64,000 bases of DNA from Atkinsonella hypoxylon (Eukaryota; Ascomycota; Sordariomycetes; Hypocreales; Clavicipitaceae). The position numbers and the translations under genes were made by a program. The notes below the pieces were generated by a model, which was not told the origin of the DNA, ran no database searches, and worked only from the letters and a program-made list of their open reading frames with translations. The stretch lies in the NCBI GenBank assembly GCA_000729835.1, contig JFHB01000101.1, forward strand, positions 1 through 64,000, in the 5' to 3' direction. How positions within the stretch are numbered: the stretch's first letter is position 1; the number at the start of each line of letters is the position of its first letter. Below, one piece after another: positions 52,959-64,000 of this stretch.

Positions 52959-55900
52959 TCACCACATCGCAGCCGGATCCATGTCAAACCTCGACAGGTC
53001 TTTGCCTGCATCTTCCAGATCCTTCTTCGCCTTCATTCGCATATAAAAAATCGGACAGTCTTTGCTACTGCAAATCACCTCGCAATGCATGCTGCCCTGG
53101 CATCGTTGGCATTGCGTCCAGAGCCGCCCGAATCGCACCTCAAGATCCGACACCTTATCCAACGTTCTTTTGTAAAGCTCCGCCACACGCGGAGCACAGT
53201 CTGAGCAAATCGCACTGTTGCTTTCTTGCTTACCTACAAGAGGCTTCTTGCAGCCCATACATGTTTGCGTCTTCTTCGCAAACTTCATCAGGCCGCCTAC
53301 TGATGGTGCGGCCACCGAAATTGTTCGAGTATGGTCACCCGTCAGGAGAGTCCTTGCCTTGGTCTCGCCCAAAATCGGCTCAAAGATACGTCCAAGAGGC
53401 TTGGCCAGCTGATTGTCCAAGTAGTACTTGGTGTCGATCGGCACGTTATGTTCTAGAACATACAGTGGGTCTTCGGATTTTTCAAAGTTCTTCGCACCAG
53501 CCGCTCCACGTACCATCACATAGGCGACACGATCACCAAGAGCAGGAGCTGAACCAGCGTCACGTTTCTTCATGCGGTGCGCAAGTTCTACGTGTGCTTG
53601 CTTCGCCGCATAGTCATCTTTGGTCAACGCCTTGGTAATGACAAGCTTCGACATGTCCACCTTGTTTTGCAACAAGTTGGCAATCGTTTCCTTAACGTAT
53701 CTATAGTTTGCATGAGTGTCAACGTTGCCCAAGGCACGTCCCGTTTCAATAAGAAAAAACTTACTCTTGAGCACCTTCGACGTCTCGGTCGATCAAAATC
53801 ATCCTCAGCACCTTCTCGATAACTGTTTGTACCAACAAACAATTGTCGCGTCGAACCGTCTCGATACCCTTTGTGTCCATCTTGTCATACATCTCCGTCC
53901 TGGTCCAATACAATCCAGCATATCGCTTCTTATTGATGAGGAGGTAGGGAAAGTAGACCTTCTCGAACTCGAGCTTGATAGGTTTGATGAACTTGTCCGA
54001 TACATAATGTGACGCCTCTTCTCCCAATTTCATGGTTTCTGCCAGGTCCTTGGTTCCGAATTTGATCATGACGGAATCGGTGTCACCATAAATAACCTGA
54101 GCATCATGCGAGTATCCGTTGGCAATGTTGTACCTGTTTTCTACTTCAAACTTGGTCTTTTCAATCATTTGTCGTCCAAAACTAGTGGTACTACTGGCAA
54201 TGGCAAGACATGGAAGCTTCCCTGTGGTCGCACCCGTCAGACCGTAGACTGAATTGGCGCTGATTTTTAAGGCCAGCTGACGGCCATTCAGCACCGCCTT
54301 CTTGAAAGGGTCTGTCTCTTTCGCTAGCTCACGCTTGGCCTGCTTTCGGGCTGTTAGCAACTCCTCAAGAATCTGCGCTAGCAGACCTTTTCTCTGCTTG
54401 GTCGTAACAAACATGTCGCCATTTGGTGTGACAATGTAGTCCTCGTCCTTAACCAAGCCCAGCTTTTCGACGAACTCCTTATCTGTTATTAATGTCGTGT
54501 AACATAAGTTGTGCGCCTGCATGATACTCGGATATAAAGATGCAAAATCAAGAGTGGCGATTGGCACGTCATAATAGCCACGCTCAGGCTTAATCACTGT
54601 AGCACCTTCATATTGCTCATCTGACGCGACGGGTCGAATGTTGGGGATGACGAGTTTCTGCTCCAAGGCCTTGCGGAACAGCTGACTGACGAACTTGATC
54701 TGCTGGCCACGGGAGAGCAGAAAATTGAACGGAACGCCCGTGACTCTTGCCATTTCTGTATAATTTTCCAGACACGATAATTTATCCATTAGTCGCTGCG
54801 GCAGATATGCGTCCTTGAGACAGTAAAGAGCCAATCGTCGGCGGGACTCCGGTGTGCCATTGTAAAGTTCAGTGATCATAGTGTGGTGCACATCTTCTTT
54901 CTGCTCGCCGAGGAAATGTGCACACACGGAATTGAGCGTGTAGCTTCGCAGCTGGTGGTCTCTTTGAATTAGTTGCAATAAATCTAGCTGCAATCGTCCG
55001 TTGGTATTAGTTGCTTTGCTGTCTCGGTTCCCGATTTGCTTGCTGGAGAAGCTAGTTTCCTTCACCTTGGACTGAACGCTTGGCAATCGGGTCCAGTGGT
55101 CAAAATTAGCAACCTGGAGATGTTTTGCCCTATCTAGCAGGTACGGAAAATCGAAGTTGGCAATGTTATATCCGATGATGATATCTGGATCAACCTTGAT
55201 TAGAAATTGCTGCCAGTCGGCCAACATCTTGTCCTCTCTGTTATACTCCAAGATTTGTGTCGCAACAATGGAGCTCGTAGTGTCAAGGCAGAAGACGTTA
55301 CGCACAAACGGCTTCGTTTCTCCATACTTGGTCACCACATTGGCGATTTGAATGACAGGGTCCTGATTAGCCTCAGGGAAAATGCCTTTCCGACCTGCGC
55401 ACTCGATATCAAAAGATAGGATACGTAGGGGAGCCATTTTTGCCCATTCTCCCTCGGGTTTGTGTGCAATCAAATCCAGGTAGGGCACTTCAGCTTCAAT
55501 CTGACAGTTAGACCGTTTCTCCGGCCCCGTGAGAAGTTTGTATGTGTTTGCTGGTGCCTCGACCCAGGCCATGCCTTGAACCTGTTTATACAGAGAAACA
55601 ACAAAGGTTAGCCAATTTCTTCCTTGCGTCACGCTCCAATGTTCATTACTTTTTTTAAAAAAAAAACCCTTTCGACGTACCTTGCAGTCTACCATGAAGC
55701 GGAGGACATATTGGATATTGTCATATGTTTTAATGTCATCTGCGGCACCTCTCCACAATCCTTTCCAATTAGCATTTCCACTCTCGATGGTAGACCGAAC
55801 TCTGTTGATGAATTTAGGCTCGTTGACGGTGACTTTAAGGTACGGATTCTGCTTGTTCCCGCTGAAGCCGTAAATATCAACTCGGTAGACAATGACGATA

Positions 55901-56439
55901 GAGTGAATGGCGGGCTGGCTCTGGGCAACTTGTGACTCAAGAAACGCCTTGTAAGCATTAACGTCTTGCGGTTGAAACATTGGAGGTGCCTGGACGTAGA
56001 GGTAATGCTTGAAATTGGTGACATGCAACATGACGGAATAACCCTCATGTGTAACGCCAAATAGCTTAACAGTCGCCTTGCCGCCATGCAGGGTGCCCTC
56101 CTCAGCTTCAATGGATTGGAAGCACAGGCTGTCGCGAGTGGGCTCAAAATCCTCAACAGGAGGTCGCCCCCATGCTTGGTCCTTCTCTGCGTTGTTGCGC
56201 TTGAGGTCCGAAATGTCTTGGCTAAGCTTCTCCAAGACTTCAGTCTCGAAAGCGCTCTTGGGCTGGCTTGAGCCAAGTGTCGATCTAGGGTCCCTTTGGG
56301 ACCCGGTGAATCGTGACGCGGGCGATGGCGAGAATATGTCGGTTTTACGCTTTTTGGCTGACCCAGGTGTCGAAGGTGGTATGTTCTGGCGAGTGCCAGC
56401 CTCGCCTAACACTCGCTTCTGGGGAAGAACTGAAGCCAT
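52959..56439 (-). CDS. POL3: DNA polymerase delta catalytic subunit
   Basis: Lagging-strand replicative polymerase with 3'-5' proofreading. Exons are 55681-56439, 53765-55581 and 52959-53700, giving 1105 aa. The intron 55582-55680 is 99 nt with no stop, so it reads through in frame, but it inserts a Phe/Lys run into a conserved region and has GTACGT...CAG borders. ATG 56439 (MASVLPQKRVLGEAG) is chosen over an upstream in-frame non-ATG extension. The exonuclease sites are FDIECAGRKG (Exo I), NIANFDFPYLL (Exo II) and YCLKDAYLP (Exo III). The polymerase sites are DFASLYPSI (motif A), KISANSVYG (motif B) and YGDTDSVM (motif C). The C-terminus has CysA (CMGC...CSDC) and CysB (CQRC...CSSKDC, iron-sulphur in this family). 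The whole protein is intact. Confidence 0.97.
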
Positions 56440-57917
56440 GATGAGCGAGTGATAGCTTGTCAATGGGTATGCCCACTGCTCAGATATTTGCACAGATACT
56501 GGGGAGGCACCAAGTCGTTCCAAATCTGATCAATGGCAGTCAGAAGGCAGCATCTGAAGTTCCGGTTGATGGTGGTATATGTCGGCAAGGATGAAACAAC
56601 CCGGAACTTGGTTGTAAGGAGGCAGCTGTGGTGTAGTGCGAGCAACAATTGACGACACGAACATTGGACACGAACATTGGACAGTCCTGCCGCGAGAGAC
56701 GCGCCTGGGCGAGCGTGACGTGCCTGACCCACTACAAGTTTAATGGACTTGACAATCGCGATCACGTGACCTCGCACTTGGCTTGAGACAGTCCTCCATC
56801 ACAATGTCACAATGTTAAGCTATCACGCTAGATAGACAACTTTGTGCATGTGCATGTGTATGCGCATGCGCATGTGGTGTGATGGGGGAATCTAATCCGA
56901 TATTCTTCGATAGTCTGTGGCTCCGTCCCACTTGGCTCGTTTGCCCGGTCAAGCTGGAAGACCATGTATGTTGAGGCGCCACAGTCAGGCCACCTGTGCT
57001 CTGCAATCAACGGCTGGCCGCACCTGTTTGTTACTCTCGGCCTCACGTTTCGCACATTTTCGCACATTCTGCCCTCCTCCTCCTTCCTCCTCCTCCTTCC
57101 TCCTCCTCTCCCTCCCCCTCCCCCTCAATAGTTACTCCCGCTTCCCTCACCGTCATGCATCGGCTCCACAAGACCAAGAAGGCGAAAAAAGAGACAAGAG
57201 GAAACAATTCCTGTCGGAGTTGCTCTGGCCAATCGCAGTTTTCTTTCGTCCCCCATGTTTGCACTCGTGCATTTGCTGGCTGCTTATTAAGAGCTTTTCC
57301 TTTTTCCACATCTTACTCTACTGACCAGGCACGCCAGCCCGCAAATGCTCGGGAACATACCCGACAGATTTCGCATCGTAGCTACTACATGACGAGGGGT
57401 CCAACAGCCGGTCCTGTGCGGTCCCCCAACCGTTACCAGTCACAACACATGGCAAGCAGTGACACCCACCCTTCAAGAATTGCCCTGGCAGCTGCATTTC
57501 ATCACTTTTCTGGCTTTCCCCTTACGCCCCAGACACGGAGGTGCCAAGGTGCCTCTAGAGAAGAGCAATGGGTTGCGGAACCCCGTCATAAAATTTGCCC
57601 ACGCATGCCAGGCCATGGTCCCCGATCCCGCCCCGAAATGACAGATCTGTCGAATAGCTAGTCATAAATGCAGGCTGGCTGTAATATCCTTGTCTTTCTG
57701 GACTCTGAAGGTATATCTTGTCCGGCGCAACTCGCCCTGACCGAACCTCAACCGCCCGCGATTCTTCGCAACTCTATTTCTAGTGTGTCATCGGCCGTCA
57801 TGGCATTCGCACAATTAAAGTGCACCTCGTGGTCTTTGTCCCATTCCTTCTCCTTTTACAAACTCGTTTTAGCGAGTAGCAGTTACTTCTCTTTTGTTAT
57901 AAATAACTCTCGAGATC
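56440..57917. other. 1.5-kb divergent intergenic region
   Basis: The POL3 upstream region and the 5' side of the next gene. A CATGTG/CATGCGCATGCG alternating tract lies at 56846-56878, and a CCT-rich pyrimidine tract at about 57068-57126. No coding gene is supported despite two modest open frames. Confidence 0.5.
57068..57126. repeat. (CCT)n pyrimidine tract
   Basis: About 58 bases made almost only of C and T (CTCCTCCTCCTTCC units) on the + strand, roughly 800 bases upstream of the unknown gene. It is simple-sequence DNA. Confidence 0.8.
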
Positions 57918-59035
57918 ATGTCTCTTATTGAGCAGCTGATCGATCCACAACCACGCAGCGCTTTGCTTCAACTGCCGGTTGAACTCAGACGACACATCTA
58001 CACCTACACTGTCCCAACCCAAGTTCATATCTATTTTGACCGAGGAACCATTCGTATTGCGACATGTATCACCACCCGATCAAGTAACGATTACTATTGC
58101 TTCGACCGTCGCTCGACTGGCGATCCAACCACGGAGACGTGGGCTCGTCGGTTGAACTCTCCGTGGGGTGAACACTGGAGATGCGAAGAAGTCGCCAAGC
58201 GCTTGAATATCAATCCAGTTAATACAAAACCCGAACATGATTCAGTTAGAGCCCTGATGGGCTCATGTAGGAAGACGTAATGCCACCTCTTTTTGTTTGT
58301 CAAGTATTAAGTGCATCAACCAGAGAACTAATTCTCAGCAGCTACGAAGATATTGCATGCATCCTAGCCGAAACCTCTGTCATTCGTGTTGATGATGTTG
58401 CCACTCTCTACAAATTGTTCCAGAGGGAAGACGACTGGGCCGGGCCTGAGCGTCTCCTTGCGAGGGCCTTCTCTCATACCAGACGTCTGAATCTATCCTT
58501 CAGACCACCAGTCCAGGTCTACAAGGACATTGAAGAAACCTCATTGCGATCCACTGAGATGGTATGTTCCTCGACGACTTGCCCGTCAGTGTCGTGGATG
58601 CGCGTTTGGCACGACATTTCCACTTTGCCATATCTTCAGTCTCTCGATCTCACACTCGACCACGACTCTGTACTGTCGTGGTCTATTATCAACGAGGACG
58701 CCATCTTGTCTGCATTGCAACCACTCGCATTGCGCCCCCAGCTCAACACCACCATTCACATGCCCGCAACTCCTTCCTCCAACGCAGGATCGAGATTAGC
58801 CCCGTTCCCTATAAGAAGATACACAAGACAACGATTCTTCACAGAATGCCGCAAGGATGGTAGCATCGGCGTGGTCTACGAGGAAGATGCGTACAAGTCA
58901 TTCCATGTACCAGGCTTGCACTCTGCAGGGCGGTTCGGAGCCGCTGAATTGACAATGCATGTTTGGTTTCAGGGCATTGACCTAGATTATGTCGCGATGG
59001 AAGAGGACTTGGACGCCACCTATGACTCGTCATGA
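57918..59035 (+). CDS. unknown protein, F-box-like N-terminus
   Basis: Exons are 57918-58217 and 58271-59035, giving 354 aa. Two adjacent open frames become one protein if a 53-nt intron with borders GTTAAT and TGTAG is removed, joining AKRLNINP to EDVMPPLFVCQVL, which keeps phase. The start MSLIEQLIDPQPRSALLQLPVELRRHIYTY resembles the short F-box-like 'LLxLPxELRxxIY' opening of many uncharacterised ascomycete proteins. MPPLFVCQVLSASTRELILSS matches the following segment of that class, where old colleagues of the family read 'LLxVCRxxxxE'. The rest is helical with LRRs not evident. No catalytic motif, membrane helix or signal peptide is seen. A role as a substrate adaptor would be a guess. 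Confidence 0.7.
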
Positions 59036-60602
59036 CTGCTTGTCTGATGAGATCAGATACAAATTGTACTTAACACTTGGGACAACTTGGAGCATATGGG
59101 ATTAATTCTTTGCTTCGCTTGGCTATTCACCAATCATCTAGCTTATATAAACGACAACACAATGAGGGGTATTATCTTATTCGAAGATGACATGCGTAAT
59201 TGCAATACTATATACATGTGCCGTAATACTTTACGAGAGCCTACACAAGGTCCCAAACCTGCTAGAAAACCTCGTCCAAATTCAGCACCTTCCCCCTTCC
59301 GCAACATTACGCTTTCAAACAAGCTGCAGTTCCCCCGCGATCAAAACTTGCCATGCATGACGCTATCCACACCGCCTCTGCTCCGTCTCACCCCCAGCTT
59401 CACCTGCTTCAGTGCCGACACGACTTCAGCCTCGGCGATCGATAGGCCTGCGTTGGATCAGTTCAGACAGACTGTGCCGTCGAAAACGTCAACCAAATAC
59501 GCAGAAAGGAACTGCAGATGGCAAACATCGCCATAGCCATTGCAAACACAAGTATCCCACCCACCGACCGCCTTGGCGTAGAAACCGTACAAGGCGACGT
59601 TGCCGGCCTCGACGAATCCACGTCTTCCTTCACATTCTGAAAAAGAGGCCGATCCAACTGATGCAGCGGCGTCCAGACTGAATGAACTACCAGGCGTCTT
59701 CAGGAATCGGTTGTTGCAGCGGAGGCCTTTCTGGGCTTCCATTTTCACTGCCACCACTTATCAGGCCGCGGGATGGAGCGGCATGTAGAAGAGGAATCGA
59801 ACATGTCAGGCGGATGGTACAACTCCGCAGAACGAATAGATCGTAGATGGACAGCATGCACCGTGATGAATATGGGATGATGTAGATACTTTTGGGGCAA
59901 TTTTGACAATATGTGCGTCTAGATCGCAAGGTCTCGTCCGTAGTGTTTTCCTGGGAAATGGGTATTTTCAGTGCTATCCGGTCGGATACCCATCGCCGGA
60001 TCGCGGAGGGCCGTCTTCGATTGGAGTCGTCCTTATATTGGCGAATCTTCCGTAGATTTACACCGTCAACGACAGCACCATGTGCGACCATGTCAAGCTG
60101 AAGGGCATTGATGGCATTATATCGGCATTCCAAGATGACAATTCATTCATTGGCAACTGCGGTAAAACTAGTCAGGTCAGGTGTAAATACAGTAGCACCA
60201 AAACCAGACGCAAGAATGAGAGCTATCATAATATAGCCATAAAAATCATCATCGAGCACTACATGAGTCGACGTTTTGCCATTCAAACAACATGCCATAT
60301 TGGACCACACATTCCCTGCCATCCATCCACATTATCGTCCGCACATCAATCCTCAAGGGGATTGATAAGAACCTTGAACAGCCCGCCTGCATCCCATTTG
60401 CTGTCTATTTGACATATGTAAACAAAGATCAAACGCCGTCGCTGTGCTGAAAGAATCCCAATTCGTCTTGTCCAAACTAGCGTTGTGTTCCATTTGTTGA
60501 AAAAAAAAAGAAAAAAAAAAGAAAAATATTGTCATGTGGCAATGAGGTCCGACGATGAGTCACAATGATTCTTTCCGACCTCTTCTTCTTTGATCAAGCA
60601 GT
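59036..60602. other. 1.6-kb intergenic, convergent 3' ends
   Basis: Minus-strand open frames at 59458-59757 and 59687-60133 overlap in different frames and show no family features or plausible splice join, so they are not called. An A-rich AAAAAAAAAAGAAAAAAAAAAG tract lies at 60499-60525. Confidence 0.45.
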
Positions 60603-62255
60603 CTATGTCGTCTTTTCTTGAATCGTACCAACCTCACACCAGTTGCTGACCGGCTGTAGACAAGAAAAGATTAGCATACAATTGAATCCGCTGTCTCGAC
60701 ATAAAACTTACCAAGCAGCTCAAATACTTGCACCAGCTGCAAGTATGGGTCCCATTGTAGAAGTTGTGCAATAAGACAATAAAAACAACTATCACGGCTA
60801 TCAAGAAACCGGCTCGGACAAGCCACCAGGCCCACCAGAGCGGCTTGCGACCCTTGAAGAACCCAACTGGGCTTTTGAGAAAACCGGGAGCGGTGTCATC
60901 GCCAGCGTTGCTGACGGCAGAGTAAGATAAGTGGTCACCACCACCAATTTTCCTTCGTAATGCGTTTGGTGAATGCAATATGCATACGCCCAACGCGAGT
61001 CCCATCAAAAATCCGCCAATATGAGAGAAATTATCGAGACCTGGCAGCAAACCTAGAACAAAGGATATGATCATGTCCAGCAAGATAAATACGAGATCCT
61101 TGACCGGGTTGCGGCGCTCACTCCAGGAATACAAGAGATCCAGTAGCGTCAATGCAATGACACCGAAAAGAGAGCCAGACGCGCCGGTTGACGCAATTCC
61201 TGGAGCGGCGAAGTTGCCACCCATGACGAAGCCAAATATACCAGCACTAATGTATACCAGGAAGAATCGAATCGAGCCAATGAGCTGCTCCATATCTTTT
61301 GCCAGAGTCATCTGTAGCAGAAGATTAAAACCTATGTGGATCACACCTGCGTGCATGAATATAGGCACGATGAACCGGAACCATTGATTTGGCTGCGGGC
61401 TTTGATCCACGTTATTGAAGGTTGGGTCGGGCACGCCGCCAAAGCCACAAACCTCGGAGAGTGGACAAAATTGCGTGTCCTCGGTCGCATTCGGGCACAA
61501 GAATAAAACAGGAACTTTCGAGCCCTGAATCTCCTTGACATTGTGCATGCAAGGCACATATCGTGCACCCATGTTGATTAAAACCTGTGTTGAGGGGCCA
61601 ATCATTGGGTTGAATTGAGGCTTTATCATGATAGGAGAGCCTGTCAATAAACCTGCAAGAATGGTCAGACATCGTGATTCAGGTCGCTTATGGTGCGGAA
61701 GCAGGGTTTCTTACCGTTTTTAATAATCTCGCCAATGAATACACCGATTTGTACAACGGTGAATGTATAGCAAACCCAGGGAATTGACTTCTTGCCTGAA
61801 CCAAGCATCCCCAGCTCACCAACACGAATGCCCTTCTTCTTTGATTTCCTGCTCCGTCCTGCCATTCCTTGCTCCGAAATGTCATATATGTGATCGTCCA
61901 CATCGTTGTTCTTGCTCGGTCTATCTTGCAAAGGAATGTCGTCGTGAAGTCTGGCGGTAGAGCCACTCTGCCCATAGTAAGTTGTGTCTGGGGAATTTCT
62001 TTGATGAGGCAAGCTGTTGGTGCTATTGGTGGCATTATCATCATCGAAGACGGATGAGAATGGCGATGGGCCCGTCTTCAGAGCATTGCTGCTGTAGCCA
62101 GCCCCACTCGGTGTCTGACGGCCAAGCTGCTGGTCCGTTGACGAGTACTCGCCGCCATACTGGTAAGGATAGGTGGACGTATTATGATGGCGGTTGGCAT
62201 TAGCACTGTGGATTGGGGGCTCGCCGCCGCCGTAATAGTAGTTGTTCGACGCCAT
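60603..62255 (-). CDS. rhomboid family intramembrane serine protease
   Basis: Exons are 61715-62255, 60712-61652 and 60603-60653, giving 510 aa. A long Ser/Asn/Tyr-rich cytosolic N-terminus (MASNNYYYGGGEPP...) with a basic RSRKSKKKG patch precedes the first helix (WVCYTFTVVQIGVFIGEII). A luminal loop with Cys pairs follows, then six or so helices. The catalytic Ser lies in GASGSLFG and the partner His in NFSHIGGFLMG. MHAGVIHIGFNLLLQ is the rhomboid loop helix with HxxxN geometry. A last helix (AGFLIAVIVVFIVLLHNFY) and a Cys-rich tail (WCKYLSC then PVSNWCEVG) close the protein. The last exon codes for only 16 residues. The long N-terminus and seven-helix plan fit secretory-pathway (Golgi) rhomboids rather than the mitochondrial type. 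Substrates are unknown. Confidence 0.94.
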
Positions 62256-64000
62256 GATGGGTCAACAACCCTCGTAGCATGAGTCGGAATGCGTAAATCA
62301 GGTCCGCATACAGCTGGTGAAGAGAGAGCTGATCGTGGAAAGGACGACAACTGATGGCCGTGAGAGCGAGAGATTCGAGGCAACGTTAGTCCAACTACTC
62401 CCGTGACTAGTCTCAAAGTCCGAATCAGGTGTAGCGTCAGGCACAGGCGAAAGAAGAGTTCAGTAGAAACGAGTGGCGGCTACTGAGATTAGATGGAGCA
62501 TACGTGTCAAAGCTTTGAGCAAAACGTATTGTGACGTAGAAGGCGAGAAGCTCAGACAAGCGACTGGTGTGATGGGGTCAATACAATATCCAGATAGAAG
62601 AAGTCAAAAATCTAGTCTTTACAAAAAACACAGTAGATACGGAGTAAATCTCAGTTGCATGTTGGTCCAGGTTGGGTCGGGATGGATGGGAGCACAGGTC
62701 GAGCGGGTACTGGGGCTATGTTCGCGTGCAGACGGCTTGGACTGGCGTGTCCTTGTCTGCCCATTGTGGTGGTTGTGTACGGAATACCTTTCACCCTGTG
62801 CAGCCACACCCAACTGGCCAACCAGCGTGGCCAACCAGCTGGCGCACCGGTTGTCAGCTGCCTGCCGCCTGGCGCAGCTGCGACGCTAAGCCATCATAGT
62901 CGCCATAATAAACATCGTATGTCCAAGGGCAGCTTCATTTCCTTTCCTTGGAATTCAAGTCTGCTTCACTGCCACCAGGTTGGCACAGGTTAGCTGCGCA
63001 GTCGCTGAGAAAACCAAATACCAGCAACAGTAAGCTAGCTGCATGCAATTCTTGGCCATCATACTCGGTAGTCTCGGGGTCTTTCCAGGCACGGAGGCGC
63101 GGAGGTGGATCGAAGCCGAATCAAAACTCGGCCAGAAGATATTAGCCCAAATGATGCAATCGGCCACTCACAAGTCTCACAAGTATAATCAAACACGGAG
63201 CTAATAGAAACTCCGTATTCCGTAAGAGTCGTGGAGATTATTTACGAGATCGTGAGGCGAATTTTGTACACCAGAGATGGCTAAAAATATCACTTCTGCA
63301 GAGGAATGCACCAAGCCACGTCATGTGCTCAGCAAGTTGCCGTCCAACCATATTTGTTGTCGTCGTTATTTTAACAGAGGGTGACTAATATTGGCAAGCC
63401 ATTCGCCCATTGGCTATGTGCATGCTGATCAAACGTCACCCTCCATCCACTGCTCCACACTGAAGCAGCTAACGTTTCTGTGCTCGGGGTTGGTGCAAGG
63501 CATCGTGTTCAACCCGTCTTACAGCCATGCTGGCATTCGAGGCTGACAACTCTCCGTCTAAAAATGCACCCAATGTTTCAAGTAATTCCCTTCCTCGAGC
63601 GCCGCTTCAAGACTCCCTGATTCACCCACGCTCGGCTCGCAAGCCCTCCTAAGATGCGTCTCATCAATGTGTCGCATCAATGCGCAAACACACCGTCTAG
63701 AGGATTTCAGTGGATCTGGCGTCCCGCAGGGAGTCACGTTCAAGGATTTCGACATTTGGACCATGGGGCGAATGATGCAGTGAGGAAGAAGCTGCTGTGT
63801 GCCAAGATTATCGACTGCTGCGAAGTTGCGGCTGCTGAGCAATTGACCTATGTGGATCGACGCATGCTTGCCTCGACAATAGCTCCAGTGCAGAATTATC
63901 CGAGGCTATAAACTGCATGTTCCCATGGTATCGCAACAGCGTGATATGCTACGCATACATGTCCAACGTGGACAGCTCGCAAGCCTCGTCACAGAAGACT
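62256..64000. other. intergenic to window end
   Basis: The upstream region of the rhomboid gene and 1.7 kb in total with no supportable gene. TACGGAGTA/ACTCCGTA motifs occur near 62638 and 63209. Overlapping opposite-strand open frames at 63558-63911 look like chance. Confidence 0.45.

Noticed and set aside
59458..60133. Two overlapping minus-strand frames
   Set aside because: They are in different frames, with no plausible splice junction and no family resemblance.
63558..63911. Opposite-strand overlapping frames at the window end
   Set aside because: Mirror shadows without features. Neither could be preferred.

Overview
The window looks like nuclear DNA of a filamentous ascomycete, most likely a member of the Hypocreales. 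This rests on short introns (about 50-100 nt, GTRNGT...YAG), mixed-strand monocistronic genes, and protein variants typical of Pezizomycotina. No species is assigned. About sixteen intact protein-coding genes can be modelled. There is also one large decayed gene, one probably decayed small gene, one MITE-like element and several simple repeats. No tRNA, rRNA, CRISPR array or recognisable biosynthetic cluster was seen.

Layout. 0-4 kb: a cytochrome P450 (+) and a CAF16-type soluble ABC ATPase (+). 4-12.2 kb: CENP-I/Mis6 (-) and tuberin/TSC2 (-). 14.4-17.6 kb: exportin CSE1 (+), divergent from TSC2. 18.05-18.41 kb: a 360-bp inverted-repeat element with TA duplications. 19-21 kb: a PH-like, Ser-rich protein (-). 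21-27.4 kb: a gene-free stretch rich in homopolymers. 27.4-29.7 kb: GID7/WDR26 (-). 30.7-34.6 kb: a wrecked class V chitinase (LysM, chitin-binding, GH18) (-). 35-37.6 kb: dynamin VPS1 (+). 38.2-39.5 kb: a peroxisomal CaiB/BaiF CoA-transferase or racemase (-). 40-41.6 kb: an SRPK-like kinase (-). 43.4-45.4 kb: a cutinase with a roughly 400-residue Gly/Ser tail (+). 46.3-47.1 kb: a decayed Ser-rich secreted protein (-). 48.3-49.6 kb: a GT69 mannosyltransferase (+). 50.2-52.1 kb: NADP-glutamate dehydrogenase (-). 53-56.4 kb: DNA polymerase delta (-). 57.9-59 kb: an unknown F-box-like protein (+). 60.6-62.3 kb: a rhomboid protease (-).

How the genes relate. Most are single-copy housekeeping genes: kinetochore, nuclear export, TOR control, GID ubiquitin ligase, vacuolar sorting, DNA replication and nitrogen assimilation. 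Between them lie accessory, surface-directed genes: chitinase relic, cutinase, Ser-rich protein and mannosyltransferase. The accessory interval at 30-48 kb is where decay, repeats and unusual protein architecture concentrate.

Most notable points. The chitinase relic carries three in-frame TAG codons, each one C-to-T change at CpA away from CAG, plus a lost splice donor and lost cysteine codons explained by the same kind of change. This is the signature of repeat-induced point mutation (RIP). The cutinase has an intact catalytic domain fused to a long tail of repetitive DNA that is open in several frames. Exon boundaries were placed by eye and may be off by a base or two.
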